Assembly (NCBI GenBank): GCA_019239895.1
Contig: JAFAZH010000004.1
Coordinates: 62,001 to 126,000, forward strand
Direction of reading: 5' to 3'
Length of the DNA: 64,000 bases
From: Abditibacteriaceae bacterium
GTDB taxonomy: Bacteria > Armatimonadota > Abditibacteriia > Abditibacteriales > Abditibacteriaceae
Notes under the pieces: generated by a model
Databases searched by the model: none
Seen by the model: only the letters and a program-made list of their open reading frames with translations
Told to the model about the DNA's origin: nothing
Shown here: positions 35,754 to 47,510 of the stretch, piece after piece
Numbering within the stretch: the first letter of the stretch is position 1
How the letters are laid out: each line of letters begins with the position of its first letter
Position numbers and translations under genes: made by a program

Positions 35754-37043
35754 TCAAGGCAAATGCCAGGGAGCGCGTTTCGGGCGATCCAGCCAGCGAT
35801 TAGCTTCGGCATCGTTGATAAATTCTTCTTTAACCGGGTCCCAGCGCAGGGAGCGGTTCAGCCAGTAGGCGATATTGCCTAAATGACAGACGGTAACGGA
35901 ACTCGCCCCAATAATGACATCACAGATGGGCTTCTGGCGACTCTTGACGCAATCGAGCCAATCTTGCTGGTGGTCATTACTCTCATAAAGATGCACTTCA
36001 TCGGGGCCAATGAACTCTTTAGCCAGTGAATCGGGCCAGGTACGCAGATAGCCGCGATTCACTTCCACTTTGCCCTCAGTGCCGGTAAAGAGGACGCCAT
36101 TGGGATTAATATCACCCACGGCCCCATGATACATCGTTGTGCCATTGGCATATTTATAGGTGAGCGTTGGATACTCTTTGCCATTGGGCGGGTGCATTTC
36201 GACAGGGCCACTGCCATCCATGTCCAAGCCCCACTGCGCAATGTCAAAATGGTGCGCACCCCAGTCGGTCATCTGCCCACCAGAATAGTCGCGCTGTTCC
36301 CGCCACCCGGTCGGGTCAACGCGATAACTGTTGTAAGGTTTCCAGGGCGCGGGGCCAAGCCACATATCATAATCAAAGCCTGCGGGGATAGGCTGCTCCG
36401 CTAATGGTTTTTCACCAGAAGGGCCACCCACTCCCACATGAATCGTTTGCACTTTGCCAATGCGCCCATTACGCACTAATTCGCAGGCGAAACGAAACTT
36501 CTGGTCGGAGCGTTGCTGGCTGCCTGTCTGAAAGACGCGATCATAGAGGCGCACACTATCACGCATCATCTGTGCTTCCCGAATCGTGAGGGACATCGGC
36601 TTCTGGCAGTAAATATCCTTGCCTGCCTGAGCCGCTTCAATAGCGATAATCGCGTGCCAGTGGTCGGGGGTGGCAATGAGAACTAAGTCAATATCACCCC
36701 GCGCCAGTAATTCTCGATAATCGTTATAAACCGCACAGCCTTTATAGTTGCCGCTTTTGCTGTCTTCGGCATAACGCTCATTGGCGCGGGTTTGCCAGCC
36801 GTCGCGGGTGTCTTTGCGCACATCGCAGATGGCAACAACTTGCACCTCGTTATAACCCAGAAACGAGCCGCACTGTCCACCACCCATGCCACCCACGCCA
36901 ATAAACCCCATCGTGAGGCGATTGCTGGCCGCCGGACGACCTTCTGCCCCTAACGCCGTGGAGGTGATAATATACGGAGCCGCAAAAGTCGCCGCTGTGG
37001 ACTGCAAAAACCTGCGCCGTGTCAGGAGCTTTGCTTTAGGCAT
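35754..37043 (-). CDS. Exported Gfo/Idh/MocA-family oxidoreductase
   Basis: 429 aa. Twin-arginine signal TRRRFLQSTAATFAAPYI (about 8-25), then a Rossmann domain (RLTMGFIGVGGMGGG), VLIATPDHWHAIIAIEAAQAGKDIYCQKPMS and the family C-terminal half (WGAHHFDIAQWGLDMDG). The catalytic-motif position reads QKP instead of EKP. It is a tandem paralogue of the next gene, and both share the same signal region APYIITSTALGAEGRPAASN. No Shine-Dalgarno sequence; repeat A4 ends 10 nt before the ATG. Likely a periplasmic sugar dehydrogenase; substrate unknown. Confidence 0.87.
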   Translation of the reverse strand: MPKAKLLTRRRFLQSTAATFAAPYIITSTALGAEGRPAASNRLTMGFIGVGGMGGGQCGSFLGYNEVQVVAICDVRKDTRDGWQTRANERYAEDSKSGNYKGCAVYNDYRELLARGDIDLVLIATPDHWHAIIAIEAAQAGKDIYCQKPMSLTIREAQMMRDSVRLYDRVFQTGSQQRSDQKFRFACELVRNGRIGKVQTIHVGVGGPSGEKPLAEQPIPAGFDYDMWLGPAPWKPYNSYRVDPTGWREQRDYSGGQMTDWGAHHFDIAQWGLDMDGSGPVEMHPPNGKEYPTLTYKYANGTTMYHGAVGDINPNGVLFTGTEGKVEVNRGYLRTWPDSLAKEFIGPDEVHLYESNDHQQDWLDCVKSRQKPICDVIIGASSVTVCHLGNIAYWLNRSLRWDPVKEEFINDAEANRWLDRPKRAPWHLP

Positions 37044-37053
37044 AGAAGAGAGA

Positions 37054-37224
37054 TTTTAGCCACAGAAGCACACGGAAGGACACGGAAAGAAGAGAAGGGG
37101 TGACAAGGTGAGGGGGTGACAGGGGAGAAATTCAGTAGCTTCTACTCGGCTCTTTTGCTAAACCCTATCCCCTGAACCCCATACCCCATTTTCCGTGTTC
37201 TTCCGTGTGCTTCTGTGGCTAAAA
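37054..37224. repeat. Word-type inverted repeat A4 between tandem oxidoreductase genes
   Basis: 36-nt arms (37054-37089 and 37189-37224) match at about 34 of 36 positions (TTTTAGCCACAGAAGCACAC... ). The loop carries GGGGTGACAAGGTGAGGGGG words on the plus strand. It begins 8 nt after the upstream TAA/TGA and ends 10 nt before the downstream ATG. Confidence 0.92.
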
Positions 37225-37232
37225 CTTTAAAA

Positions 37233-38513
37233 TCAAGGCAAGTGCCAAGGGGCACGCTTGGGGCGATCTAACCAGCGACTGGCTTCATCATCGCCAATGA
37301 TCTCTTCGGTCTGGGGGTTCCACTTAATTGGACGGCCCACCCACTTGGCAATGTTACCTAAGTGGCACACGGTGGCGGAACTGGCTCCAATAGCGACATC
37401 GCAAATCGGCTTTTCGCGGGTCTTGATACAGGCCAGCCAGTCGTCATAGTGAAAGCGTCCCCGGTTCAGGCTAATCTCGTTGGGTCGCGCTTCCATTTCC
37501 TTGCTGCCAATAACATCCGGCGTGGCCTTGAAGTAGCCACGATTGACTTCGATAATGCCATTTTCACCAGTGAACTTTACACCGTTGGCATCGCCCAACA
37601 TCATGGGAATACCATTGGCATAGACATAGGTGAGAGTCGGGTGGTCTTTACCATCGGGCGGATAGATTTCGGTCGGGCCATTGCCGTCCATACCCAGGCC
37701 CCACTGGGCAATATCAAAGTGATGCGCGCCCCAGTCGGTCATCATGCCGCCAGAGTAATCGCGCACATAGCGCCAACCGCCGCCATAATCGCCACTCACC
37801 CGTTCCGGGTTGTAAGGACGCCAGGGAGCCGGGCCAAGCCAAAAGTCATAATCAAAGCCAGCAGGCACAGGCGTATCGGGAATGATCTTGTTGCCATACT
37901 CGCTGGAAGATTTGCCGTTATTCGGCAAGCCGATATTGACTTGCTTAATCTTCCCAATGCGGCCATTCAGCACCAATTCGCAGGCGTGCTGAAACTCGCG
38001 CATCGAACGCTGCATACTGCCAGTCTGGAACACGCGCCCATAACGCCGCATCGCATCCCGCATCATCTGCGCTTCACGGATGGTGAGCGAGAGGGGCTTT
38101 TCGCAATAAATGTCCTTGCCCGCTTTGGCCGCATCAATCGAGATAATCGCGTGCCAGTGATCGGGCACCGCAATGACAACAGCATCAATATCGGGTCGCG
38201 CCAACAACTCCCGGTAATCGTTATAAGGCGTCACGCCCTTATACTTTTCTTCGGAGCGCCTGCGCGCTGTTTCACGGTGCTCGCCGTTAACATCCGCCAC
38301 GGCAATGACCTGATCGGCATTATTGCCCAGGAAGGCCCCTAAAAGCCCACTCCCCTGATTACCAATGCCGATATGCCCCAGGGTAATGCGGTTGCTAGCG
38401 GCAGGACGACCCTCAGCCCCTAAAGCCGTGGAGGTAATAATATACGGAGCCGCAAAAGTTGCCGCCGCCCCTTTTATGAATTTGCGACGCGATACGCGTC
38501 TCTCTGTTGACAT
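37233..38513 (-). CDS. Exported Gfo/Idh/MocA-family oxidoreductase, tandem paralogue
   Basis: 426 aa. Twin-arginine signal SRRKFIKGAAATFAAPYI (about 8-25), Rossmann domain (RITLGHIGIGNQGSGLLG), and the canonical EKP motif (YCEKPLSLTIREAQMMRD). WGAHHFDIAQWGLGMDGNGP and the C-terminal WLDRPKRAPWHLP are nearly identical to the downstream copy. The gene has AGGAGC before its ATG, unlike the downstream copy. The pair arose by tandem duplication. NAD(P)-dependent sugar oxidation, for example to 3-keto sugars, is the best guess. Confidence 0.88.
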   Translation of the reverse strand: MSTERRVSRRKFIKGAAATFAAPYIITSTALGAEGRPAASNRITLGHIGIGNQGSGLLGAFLGNNADQVIAVADVNGEHRETARRRSEEKYKGVTPYNDYRELLARPDIDAVVIAVPDHWHAIISIDAAKAGKDIYCEKPLSLTIREAQMMRDAMRRYGRVFQTGSMQRSMREFQHACELVLNGRIGKIKQVNIGLPNNGKSSSEYGNKIIPDTPVPAGFDYDFWLGPAPWRPYNPERVSGDYGGGWRYVRDYSGGMMTDWGAHHFDIAQWGLGMDGNGPTEIYPPDGKDHPTLTYVYANGIPMMLGDANGVKFTGENGIIEVNRGYFKATPDVIGSKEMEARPNEISLNRGRFHYDDWLACIKTREKPICDVAIGASSATVCHLGNIAKWVGRPIKWNPQTEEIIGDDEASRWLDRPKRAPWHLP

Positions 38514-38601
38514 GCTTTGCTCCTGATGAATCTATCAGTGGATTAAATTAGTTTATAACACTCAACAATCAAATGACATCTCAAGGTTTTACGATCTCAT
38601 C

Positions 38602-38714
38602 TTAGGCATTTAGCGAACGAAAAAGTTTCAATCGCGCATGACTATTTTCATGTTGCTCTGAGTGCAGTTTCAAGAACTTGCCCGTGTAGCTGGTCTTATA
38701 GCGCATCACTGTCA
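38602..38714 (-). pseudogene. uvrA C-terminal fragment
   Basis: 38649-38712 aligns without gaps to the 3' end of uvrA at 39773-39836 (52 of 64 identical). In frame it reads [20 protein letters not shown] against [20 protein letters not shown] in UvrA, then continues about 17 codons to a TAA at 38602. Homology stops abruptly on the 5' side near 38713. It is a truncated second copy on the far side of the lipoprotein gene. Confidence 0.8.
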
Positions 38715-38780
38715 TGCTTTAAACAAAAGAATATCTACTTGGCTCCTCAACCCGAAGTCATCTGGCTAAACAATGCCTGT

Positions 38781-38828
38781 AAAACAAAAACGGGAGGCAC
38801 TCAGCAATTACTAAGTGCCTCCCGTTTC
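38781..38828 (-). terminator. Rho-independent terminator of the lipoprotein gene
   Basis: AAACGGGAGGCACT (to about 38800) pairs with AGTGCCTCCCGTTT (38813-38826), followed on the minus strand by TTTTTGTTTT. Confidence 0.85.
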
Positions 38829-38870
38829 CATTATTGGGTCTGCCTACTACTTATTAAACCTTAGCATGGC

Positions 38871-39611
38871 TTAACGCTTCATCAACTTCAGCAGGTGGCG
38901 ATAAGTATTGCCCGCACGCAAGAAGCTTTGTTTGCTCGTAATTTGGATAGTGCCCGTTGCCACCGTGCCTAAAGTGACTGTGCCAGAGCCAGTCGAGCCG
39001 TTGATCTTCAAGGTGACTACCGCGTCACCTTGAGTCACGGGCTGTAAGGTGTAGCCGGAGATGTCCACCGCAGGAGCGCCGCCGCCACTGGCTTGTTGAC
39101 CGCTTGGCACCAGCAACGAGAAAATGCCCTTTTCACCATTCGATAAGGCATAGGTGCCAGTATAAAGTGTGGCCGACAGCGGAGTGGGAGTTGGCTCCGG
39201 GGTGCCGCCCCCGATGGGAGTGGGCGTTGGCCCTGTCGAGCGCACTAACCGCGATTGGCTAAAGAAGCCAGCAGTCTGGGTAAATGTGCCCGATGCATCT
39301 AAGCTGCCAATCACACCGAATGAAGTGTATAAAGAGTTCGGCACCGGCGTTGGCAACGGGGTTCCACCACTGGTCGGCCCTGGCGTTGGCGTGCCAACGG
39401 GGGTGCGCAACGGCGTCGCTTTTGGCGTCCCCACGGGGGTTTTGGTTGGCGTGCCACTGGTTGTAGGCACCGGGGTCGGCGTCCCATTACCGTTACCTTC
39501 GGAAAACAGCGACCCACCACTGCCGCCGCCACAGCCCGCTACTATAAAGGCCGTTAAAAAGCCACCGACGGCCACGGTGGAGATCATCTGCCATTGACGA
39601 GCATTATCCAT
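38871..39611 (-). CDS. Putative lipoprotein with Thr-Pro-rich linkers
   Basis: 246 aa. A lipobox FIVAGC (Cys about 27) follows a hydrophobic stretch, so it should be lipid-anchored. Two low-complexity Thr/Pro/Gly linkers (about 43-92 and 128-145; PTPVPTTSGTPTKTP type) flank short beta segments, and the C-terminal 90 residues form an unrecognised beta-rich domain (TLYTGTYALSNGEKGIFSLLVPSG). Homologues were not recognised. It lies between uvrA and a decayed uvrA fragment. Promoter position suggests a nearly leaderless mRNA. Confidence 0.75.
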   Translation of the reverse strand: MDNARQWQMISTVAVGGFLTAFIVAGCGGGSGGSLFSEGNGNGTPTPVPTTSGTPTKTPVGTPKATPLRTPVGTPTPGPTSGGTPLPTPVPNSLYTSFGVIGSLDASGTFTQTAGFFSQSRLVRSTGPTPTPIGGGTPEPTPTPLSATLYTGTYALSNGEKGIFSLLVPSGQQASGGGAPAVDISGYTLQPVTQGDAVVTLKINGSTGSGTVTLGTVATGTIQITSKQSFLRAGNTYRHLLKLMKR

Positions 39612-39621
39612 TTATTTAAGA

Positions 39622-39649
39622 ATTATCCTCTTGAAGTTGTTTCTGTCAA
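39622..39649 (-). promoter_or_regulatory. Promoter of the lipoprotein gene, possible leaderless start
   Basis: On the minus strand TTGACA (39649-39644) and GATAAT (39627-39622) are separated by 16 nt. Transcription would begin near 39615, only about 4 nt before the ATG (39611). A second TTGACA lies upstream with a weaker AACAAT. Confidence 0.55.
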
Positions 39650-39764
39650 TGCACAACTGACAGTTTATTGTTCCAGGTCTGACACCCACTGTCAAGATAT
39701 TTCAAATGAGTGTAAGGCGTATGTTAAACAAACTGATTTAGCAGCTCCTATTAGCTACAGATAG

Positions 39765-43100
<3,336 letters not shown>

Positions 43101-43169
43101 AAATACTCCTCATAAGTTAGCGGCTTAGATATTTAACCCTATGTTGAATCTTTACTACAACTCGGCCCA

Positions 43170-43222
43170 ATTTACAAAAAGAAAGGACACTGCTCGCTAC
43201 TGACGAATAGCACACGAGCAGT
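43170..43222 (-). terminator. Terminator of the SpoIIE-type phosphatase gene
   Basis: ACTGCTCG (43189-43196) pairs with CGAGCAGT (43215-43222). On the minus strand the stem is followed by CCTTTCTTTTT. It separates the phosphatase gene from uvrA. Confidence 0.7.
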
Positions 43223-43309
43223 ATCCCAGAAGTTCTAAACTCTGTATGGAATTATACCATTTCGCTTTGCGAGCGGATGTTACTTTTCAGGTGGGTTTAG
43301 CTTGAGTGG

Positions 43310-45025
43310 CTATCCCTGTGGCTCTGCTTTGGCGCGCACCAGCACCACTGTAATGTCATCACGGTGGCCTGCACCGGCCTCGTTTAGCGTCGCCGAACGG
43401 CGCAGCAAGGGGCTTAGTAATGCCTGCACTTGATTAGCGGGCAAGGCGGTTTCATCTAATATCGTACTGGCTAAATCAAGGAACTCTTGAGCAATTTGTT
43501 GAACTGAAAGTAGTGGATAATTATCTGCATCGGCAGCAGCAGTTTTGCTCGTCAGGCGCAGGGCCAGTTGACGCACCTGGGCTTCGCCATCTTCACTGGC
43601 CTCATAGGAAAAGGCGTCGGTTAACCCATCGGTAAAGAGCAGTAGTTGATCGCCGGGGCACCAGGGGGCAGAGCGTGTGGTATAGGTCATCTCCGGGAAC
43701 ATGCCCAGGGGTGGCCCGCAAGCGTCTAAAGCCGCAAAGGGTGCGCCTGGGGATGCTGGCTGATGCGGAAGCAGCAAAGGGGCAATATGTCCCGCGTTAC
43801 ACCAGGTAATAGTTTGCTGCCGTGAATCCAGGACAAGATAACAAAAAGCAATAAAATATTCCGGCTGCAAATCCGGCGCGAGAATTTCATTTAAGCGATT
43901 CATGAGCGCCCCGACCGCATCGGCTGATGGATACAATGGGGCTAAGGCACGCAAGGCATATTTCAGCAAGGGCAAGCGGGCCTGTGCTCGCGCGCTTTTA
44001 CCCGAAACATCCGCGATACACAGCGCCGTGCGCGCTTCATCAAGGGGAATGACATCAAAGTAGTCGCCGCCGCCTAACGTCCGCGCCGATTTCATGGCCG
44101 CGCCAATTTCCAGGGCGGGATCAAGGGTTTTACCCAATACCTTAAGTGGGTTAGCTGTCTCCCCGACTCCACCAATTTCGCCTGCCTCTGCGCTGCCCCC
44201 AGCCCACTGGGACGAAATTAAGAGTGGTTGCAATTGGGTCGCCAGGTCAATCTCGCGCTCGTAGTTGGCTATTAGCAATTGCCCTTCCAGACGGCGTTCC
44301 CTTTCCCGTTCCTGGGCTTCGGCGATATAGCCAACTAAGGCTCCCACTAAGAAGAGTATGGCCGCATTAAGGGCTAAGGGAATGGGTAATACCGGCCCGC
44401 GCGCCTGGGTTGGATCGCCTGCCACCCCGCCCCAGAAAAAAAGAAAAAAGAAAAAGCAAGAGAAAGCGGCAGCCAGAACTCCACCTAAAACGCGGAACCA
44501 CATGGCAGCGATAACCACGACCACATAATAAAATGGAAACAACTCCCACTGATCAGAAAAGCGTATCCAGGCCGTAATGAGCAAGCCATCCATAATGACA
44601 ATAAAAGGACGCCGCAAGCCTAAGCGACTGGGATAGATACAGGCTATTCCTGTAGCGATGTTATAAACACCCGTGAGAGCCGCGAGCCAGATTTGGTTAT
44701 TGTAAGTGCTGGGCACCGGAAAAATGCGCGGTAGCACTAAAGCAAAAATCAGCACCATTGTGCGGAACACCGCCACAATTAATTCCGCATCTTGCGTGCT
44801 GGAAGGGTCTTCGCTCGCCCTTTCCGATCCTATCTCTCTCGTCTTTGCAACCGGAGCGACCGTGTGGGCCGCATGTCGCACAGGAGAGGGGGCCGGGGCT
44901 GTCGGAGCTAAGGCCCCTTCCGAGGGGCGAGGTGAGGTAGGCAACACTGGCTGCCCCATATCCTGAGCAGCCGGTGCCGGAGGGGAGGACAGAATTTGAG
45001 AAATAAACTGAGAAAACCGCGCCAT
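43310..45025 (-). CDS. Membrane-bound SpoIIE-type PP2C phosphatase
   Basis: 571 aa. A Pro/Ala-rich N-terminal region (about 15-75) precedes about six membrane helices (about 83-235), a short coiled coil (AQERERERRLEGQLL) and a PP2C-like SpoIIE phosphatase domain (about 300-565). Metal-binding motifs are visible: LGGGDYFDVIPL, CIADVSGKSA, CNAGHIAPLLL, FTDGLTDA and RDDITVVLVRA. Such phosphatases control anti-anti-sigma factors or similar switches; no partner gene is adjacent. Divergent from the next gene, with a strong promoter between them. Confidence 0.87.
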   Translation of the reverse strand: MARFSQFISQILSSPPAPAAQDMGQPVLPTSPRPSEGALAPTAPAPSPVRHAAHTVAPVAKTREIGSERASEDPSSTQDAELIVAVFRTMVLIFALVLPRIFPVPSTYNNQIWLAALTGVYNIATGIACIYPSRLGLRRPFIVIMDGLLITAWIRFSDQWELFPFYYVVVVIAAMWFRVLGGVLAAAFSCFFFFLFFWGGVAGDPTQARGPVLPIPLALNAAILFLVGALVGYIAEAQERERERRLEGQLLIANYEREIDLATQLQPLLISSQWAGGSAEAGEIGGVGETANPLKVLGKTLDPALEIGAAMKSARTLGGGDYFDVIPLDEARTALCIADVSGKSARAQARLPLLKYALRALAPLYPSADAVGALMNRLNEILAPDLQPEYFIAFCYLVLDSRQQTITWCNAGHIAPLLLPHQPASPGAPFAALDACGPPLGMFPEMTYTTRSAPWCPGDQLLLFTDGLTDAFSYEASEDGEAQVRQLALRLTSKTAAADADNYPLLSVQQIAQEFLDLASTILDETALPANQVQALLSPLLRRSATLNEAGAGHRDDITVVLVRAKAEPQG

Positions 45026-45065
45026 TGGCTTGTAAGGATTGGCCTGTAAGGGTTGATCTAACTAA

Positions 45066-45094
45066 AGTATCACGTTCAAGTTATGCCCTGTCAA
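45066..45094 (-). promoter_or_regulatory. Promoter of the SpoIIE-type phosphatase gene
   Basis: Minus-strand TTGACA (45094-45089), a 17-nt spacer, and GATACT (45071-45066). It lies about 40 nt before the start codon. Confidence 0.65.
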
Positions 45095-45137
45095 AACACC
45101 CCGACGAGACATAGTGACGTAAAGGCATCACACTCGC

Positions 45138-45166
45138 TTTAGCACCTGTCTCTAGCCTGCTATACT
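45138..45166 (+). promoter_or_regulatory. Candidate promoter of the quinate-dehydrogenase-like gene
   Basis: TTTAGC (45138-45143), a 17-nt spacer and TATACT (45161-45166), about 30 nt before the ATG at 45196. The -35 box is weak. Confidence 0.45.
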
Positions 45167-45195
45167 TTGAGGCACCATACTTTCGGTCAAACACT

Positions 45196-46143
45196 ATGTC
45201 AGCCATGCCAACATCCCAATCTACTTCTACTATAGCCCCAGCAGACTCCAAGACGCTTCAAGTCGTCTCGGTGTCCTTAGGTTCAGCCTCACGCGATCAT
45301 AGCACTCATGCCACCTTGTTGGGCCATGAGTTTTCTATCGAGCGCCGAGGCACCAACGGTGACCTCGTTAAAGCGCGTCAAACCATTCAGGAACTTGATG
45401 GCAAAGTCGCTGCAATTGGTTTGGGCGGCATAGATTTATATGTCGTGGCAGGCGACCGACGCTATGTGATGCGCGATGCAGCCCGTTTAGCGGCAGCGGC
45501 CAAAACGACCCCTGTGGTAGATGGCAGCGGTCTCAAGAATACTCTTGAACGTGCTACCGTGCAACGCCTGCAAAGTGAAGGCATCGTTGATTTTCGTGGT
45601 AAGAATGTCTTGTTAGTCTCCGCCGTGGATCGTTTTGGCATGGCTGAAGAATTAGTCAATGTGGGGGCTAACTGTGTCTTTGGTGATTTTATGTTTATTC
45701 TGGGCATGAATATTCCCCTGCACCAATTGGGTACCGTGCGTAAACTGGGCGGAGTGATTTTGCCAGTAGCCTGTCGTTTGCCATTTAAATGGTTGTATCC
45801 CACGGGCGAGAAGCAGGATGCCATCACCAGCACTCCCAAGCATAAAGCTTTCTATGATGCGGCAGAAATTATCGCCGGTGACTTTTTGCTGATTCGCCGC
45901 TTCTTGCCTGACCGCATTGAGGGCAAAACGATTTTAACCAATACTGTCACGTCCCGCGATATTGAGTTACTCAAAGAGCGGGGCGCACGCCGCGTTATCA
46001 CGACCACCCCGGAGTTTGAAGGCCGCAGTTTTGGTACCAATGTTATGGAGGGCGTCTTTGCCGCGTTAGGCGCACGCACGTCGGAGGAATACTTGAAGCT
46101 CTTAGAGCAACTCAACTGGCGTCCGCGCGTCGTGGAGTTTTAA
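45196..46143 (+). CDS. Quinate 5-dehydrogenase-like protein (uncertain function)
   Basis: 315 aa, soluble. It resembles proteins annotated quinate 5-dehydrogenase in Chloroflexota and others (from memory): VVSVSLGSASRDHSTHATLLG, GKVAAIGLGGIDLYVVAGDRRYVMRDA, TPVVDGSGLKNTLER, and a central Rossmann-like segment FRGKNVLLVSAVDRFGMAE. That annotation is weakly founded, and no shikimate-pathway gene is near. It is followed by an acyl-ACP-reductase-like gene with a long hairpin between, which suggests both act in one pathway. Confidence 0.6.
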   Translation: MSAMPTSQSTSTIAPADSKTLQVVSVSLGSASRDHSTHATLLGHEFSIERRGTNGDLVKARQTIQELDGKVAAIGLGGIDLYVVAGDRRYVMRDAARLAAAAKTTPVVDGSGLKNTLERATVQRLQSEGIVDFRGKNVLLVSAVDRFGMAEELVNVGANCVFGDFMFILGMNIPLHQLGTVRKLGGVILPVACRLPFKWLYPTGEKQDAITSTPKHKAFYDAAEIIAGDFLLIRRFLPDRIEGKTILTNTVTSRDIELLKERGARRVITTTPEFEGRSFGTNVMEGVFAALGARTSEEYLKLLEQLNWRPRVVEF

Positions 46144-46146
46144 GCA

Positions 46147-46270
46147 GAGAGGCTGAGGGCTTGAGGTTAGAGACTGGCCGCAGCCGGTATGACGCTTAGT
46201 TATAATATCGAATTTGAGACTGATGGTTTGAGCCAAATTATTCAGCCTCAAGCCGCCAGTCTCCAGTCTC
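46147..46270. repeat. Word-type inverted repeat A9 filling a gene junction
   Basis: Left words GAGGCTGAGGGCTTGAGG and right words complementary to GAGACTGGCGGCTTGAGG can pair, imperfectly (core 46158-46166 with 46246-46254). It starts 3 nt after the upstream stop and ends 10 nt before the downstream ATG. Confidence 0.6.
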
Positions 46271-46280
46271 ATAATAGAAC

Positions 46281-47483
46281 ATGGAAAAATTCGCTTTCAT
46301 TATTCATCCGATGGATTTAAAGCGCGATGCCGCGCGTAAATATCCCATTCTCAAATATCTACCGCTACGTGCTGTGGAGCAGATCGCCTTACGCATCTCG
46401 CCTAAGATTATGAGCCACATCACGGGGGTAAAGTCAACCACCGGAGTGGAAGCCGAAGGCTGGCTGCTGGGCTGCCCTTTAAGTCCTCAACAGCTATTAG
46501 AACTGCCGGTGGAAGTGGTTTATGACAAGATAGCCGATGCGGGTCGCCTGGGGGCGGAGTTGGGCGCGAAAGTGGTGGGGCTGGGAGCGTTTACTTCCGT
46601 CGCTGGGGATGCAGGGATTTCCGTGGCGCAACGGCTTGAAGGCGTTATCAATGTGACCAGTGGCAACTCCTACACCGTTTATTCAGGCATCGAAGGTTTG
46701 CTGCACGCGGCTGAACTAATGGACATTGATATATCCAAGGCGCGTGCCGCCATCATTGGAGCCACTGGCTCGATTGGAGCGGTGTGTGCGCAACTGCTAT
46801 CGAATCGGGTGGCTGATCTGGCTTTAGTGGGTCGTAATGCGGAAAAGCTGGAAGCATTACGCACTGAGGTTTTAGCGCAAAATGATGAAGCACGACGCGC
46901 CTCTTTATGGGTCGCCACTGATATTCGCAGTGCGCTGCGCGATGCTGATTTAGTCCTGGCCGTTTCCGGATCAACGGACACTCTTATCTATCCAGACGAC
47001 CTGAAAGTCGGCGCTGTGGTCTGTGACGTAGCGCGGCCCCGTGACGTGAGCAAGCAAGTGGTGGAAAAGCGTAACGATGTCTTGGTGATTGAAGGCGGCG
47101 TTATCGAAGTGCCGGGCGATGTCAATTTCAACTTCAACTTCGGCTTCCCGGATAAAACCGCTTACGCTTGCATGAGCGAAACCATGTTAATGGCTTTAGA
47201 ACAGACTTATGAGCCTTATACCCTGGGGCGTAATCTTACCGTGAAACAGGTGCAGCGCATCGGCCAAATCGCCAAAAAGCATGGCTTTAAGCTGGCCGGA
47301 TTCCGTTCCTTTGAGCAAGCTGTCACAGATGAAACCATTGCCGCAGTGCGTACTAACGCCCAGCGCAAACGACACGCCGCTTTAGTTGGCACGCCTCAAG
47401 CTAATTCCGATAACGGAACAGCCCGCAAAGGCAGTGAAGAGCGAGGCTTGAAAGTAGAAGATACAGCGATGCCCGTTCTTTAG
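46281..47483 (+). CDS. Acyl-ACP reductase-like / Rossmann-fold protein
   Basis: 400 aa. It resembles cyanobacterial acyl-ACP reductase: FIIHPMDLKRDA, ITGVKSTTGVEAEGWLLGCPL, LGAKVVGLGAFTSVAGDAG, VTSGNSYTVYSGIEGL, and the nucleotide-binding ARAAIIGATGSIGAVCAQLL. AAR reduces fatty acyl-ACP to aldehyde with NADPH. This window's version lacks the aldehyde-deformylating oxygenase usually next to it in cyanobacteria. Misnaming as shikimate dehydrogenase is common for such proteins. The AAR-specific active-site Cys could not be checked. No Shine-Dalgarno sequence before the ATG. It ends with a Lys/Arg-rich tail. Confidence 0.65.
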   Translation: MEKFAFIIHPMDLKRDAARKYPILKYLPLRAVEQIALRISPKIMSHITGVKSTTGVEAEGWLLGCPLSPQQLLELPVEVVYDKIADAGRLGAELGAKVVGLGAFTSVAGDAGISVAQRLEGVINVTSGNSYTVYSGIEGLLHAAELMDIDISKARAAIIGATGSIGAVCAQLLSNRVADLALVGRNAEKLEALRTEVLAQNDEARRASLWVATDIRSALRDADLVLAVSGSTDTLIYPDDLKVGAVVCDVARPRDVSKQVVEKRNDVLVIEGGVIEVPGDVNFNFNFGFPDKTAYACMSETMLMALEQTYEPYTLGRNLTVKQVQRIGQIAKKHGFKLAGFRSFEQAVTDETIAAVRTNAQRKRHAALVGTPQANSDNGTARKGSEERGLKVEDTAMPVL

Positions 47484-47510
47484 GCTTACAATCGCCTTAG
47501 CGATCTGGTT

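Larger units (their letters stand above)
38514..38870. other. 357-bp gene-free stretch: uvrA fragment and terminator
   Basis: Contains the decayed uvrA 3'-end copy (38602-38714) and the lipoprotein gene terminator (38781-38828). The rest is unremarkable AT-rich sequence where a promoter for the oxidoreductase gene may lie. Confidence 0.65.

Noticed and set aside
37362-38342. Plus-strand 326-codon open frame
   Set aside because: It is antisense to a well-supported Gfo/Idh/MocA oxidoreductase and has no recognisable motifs.
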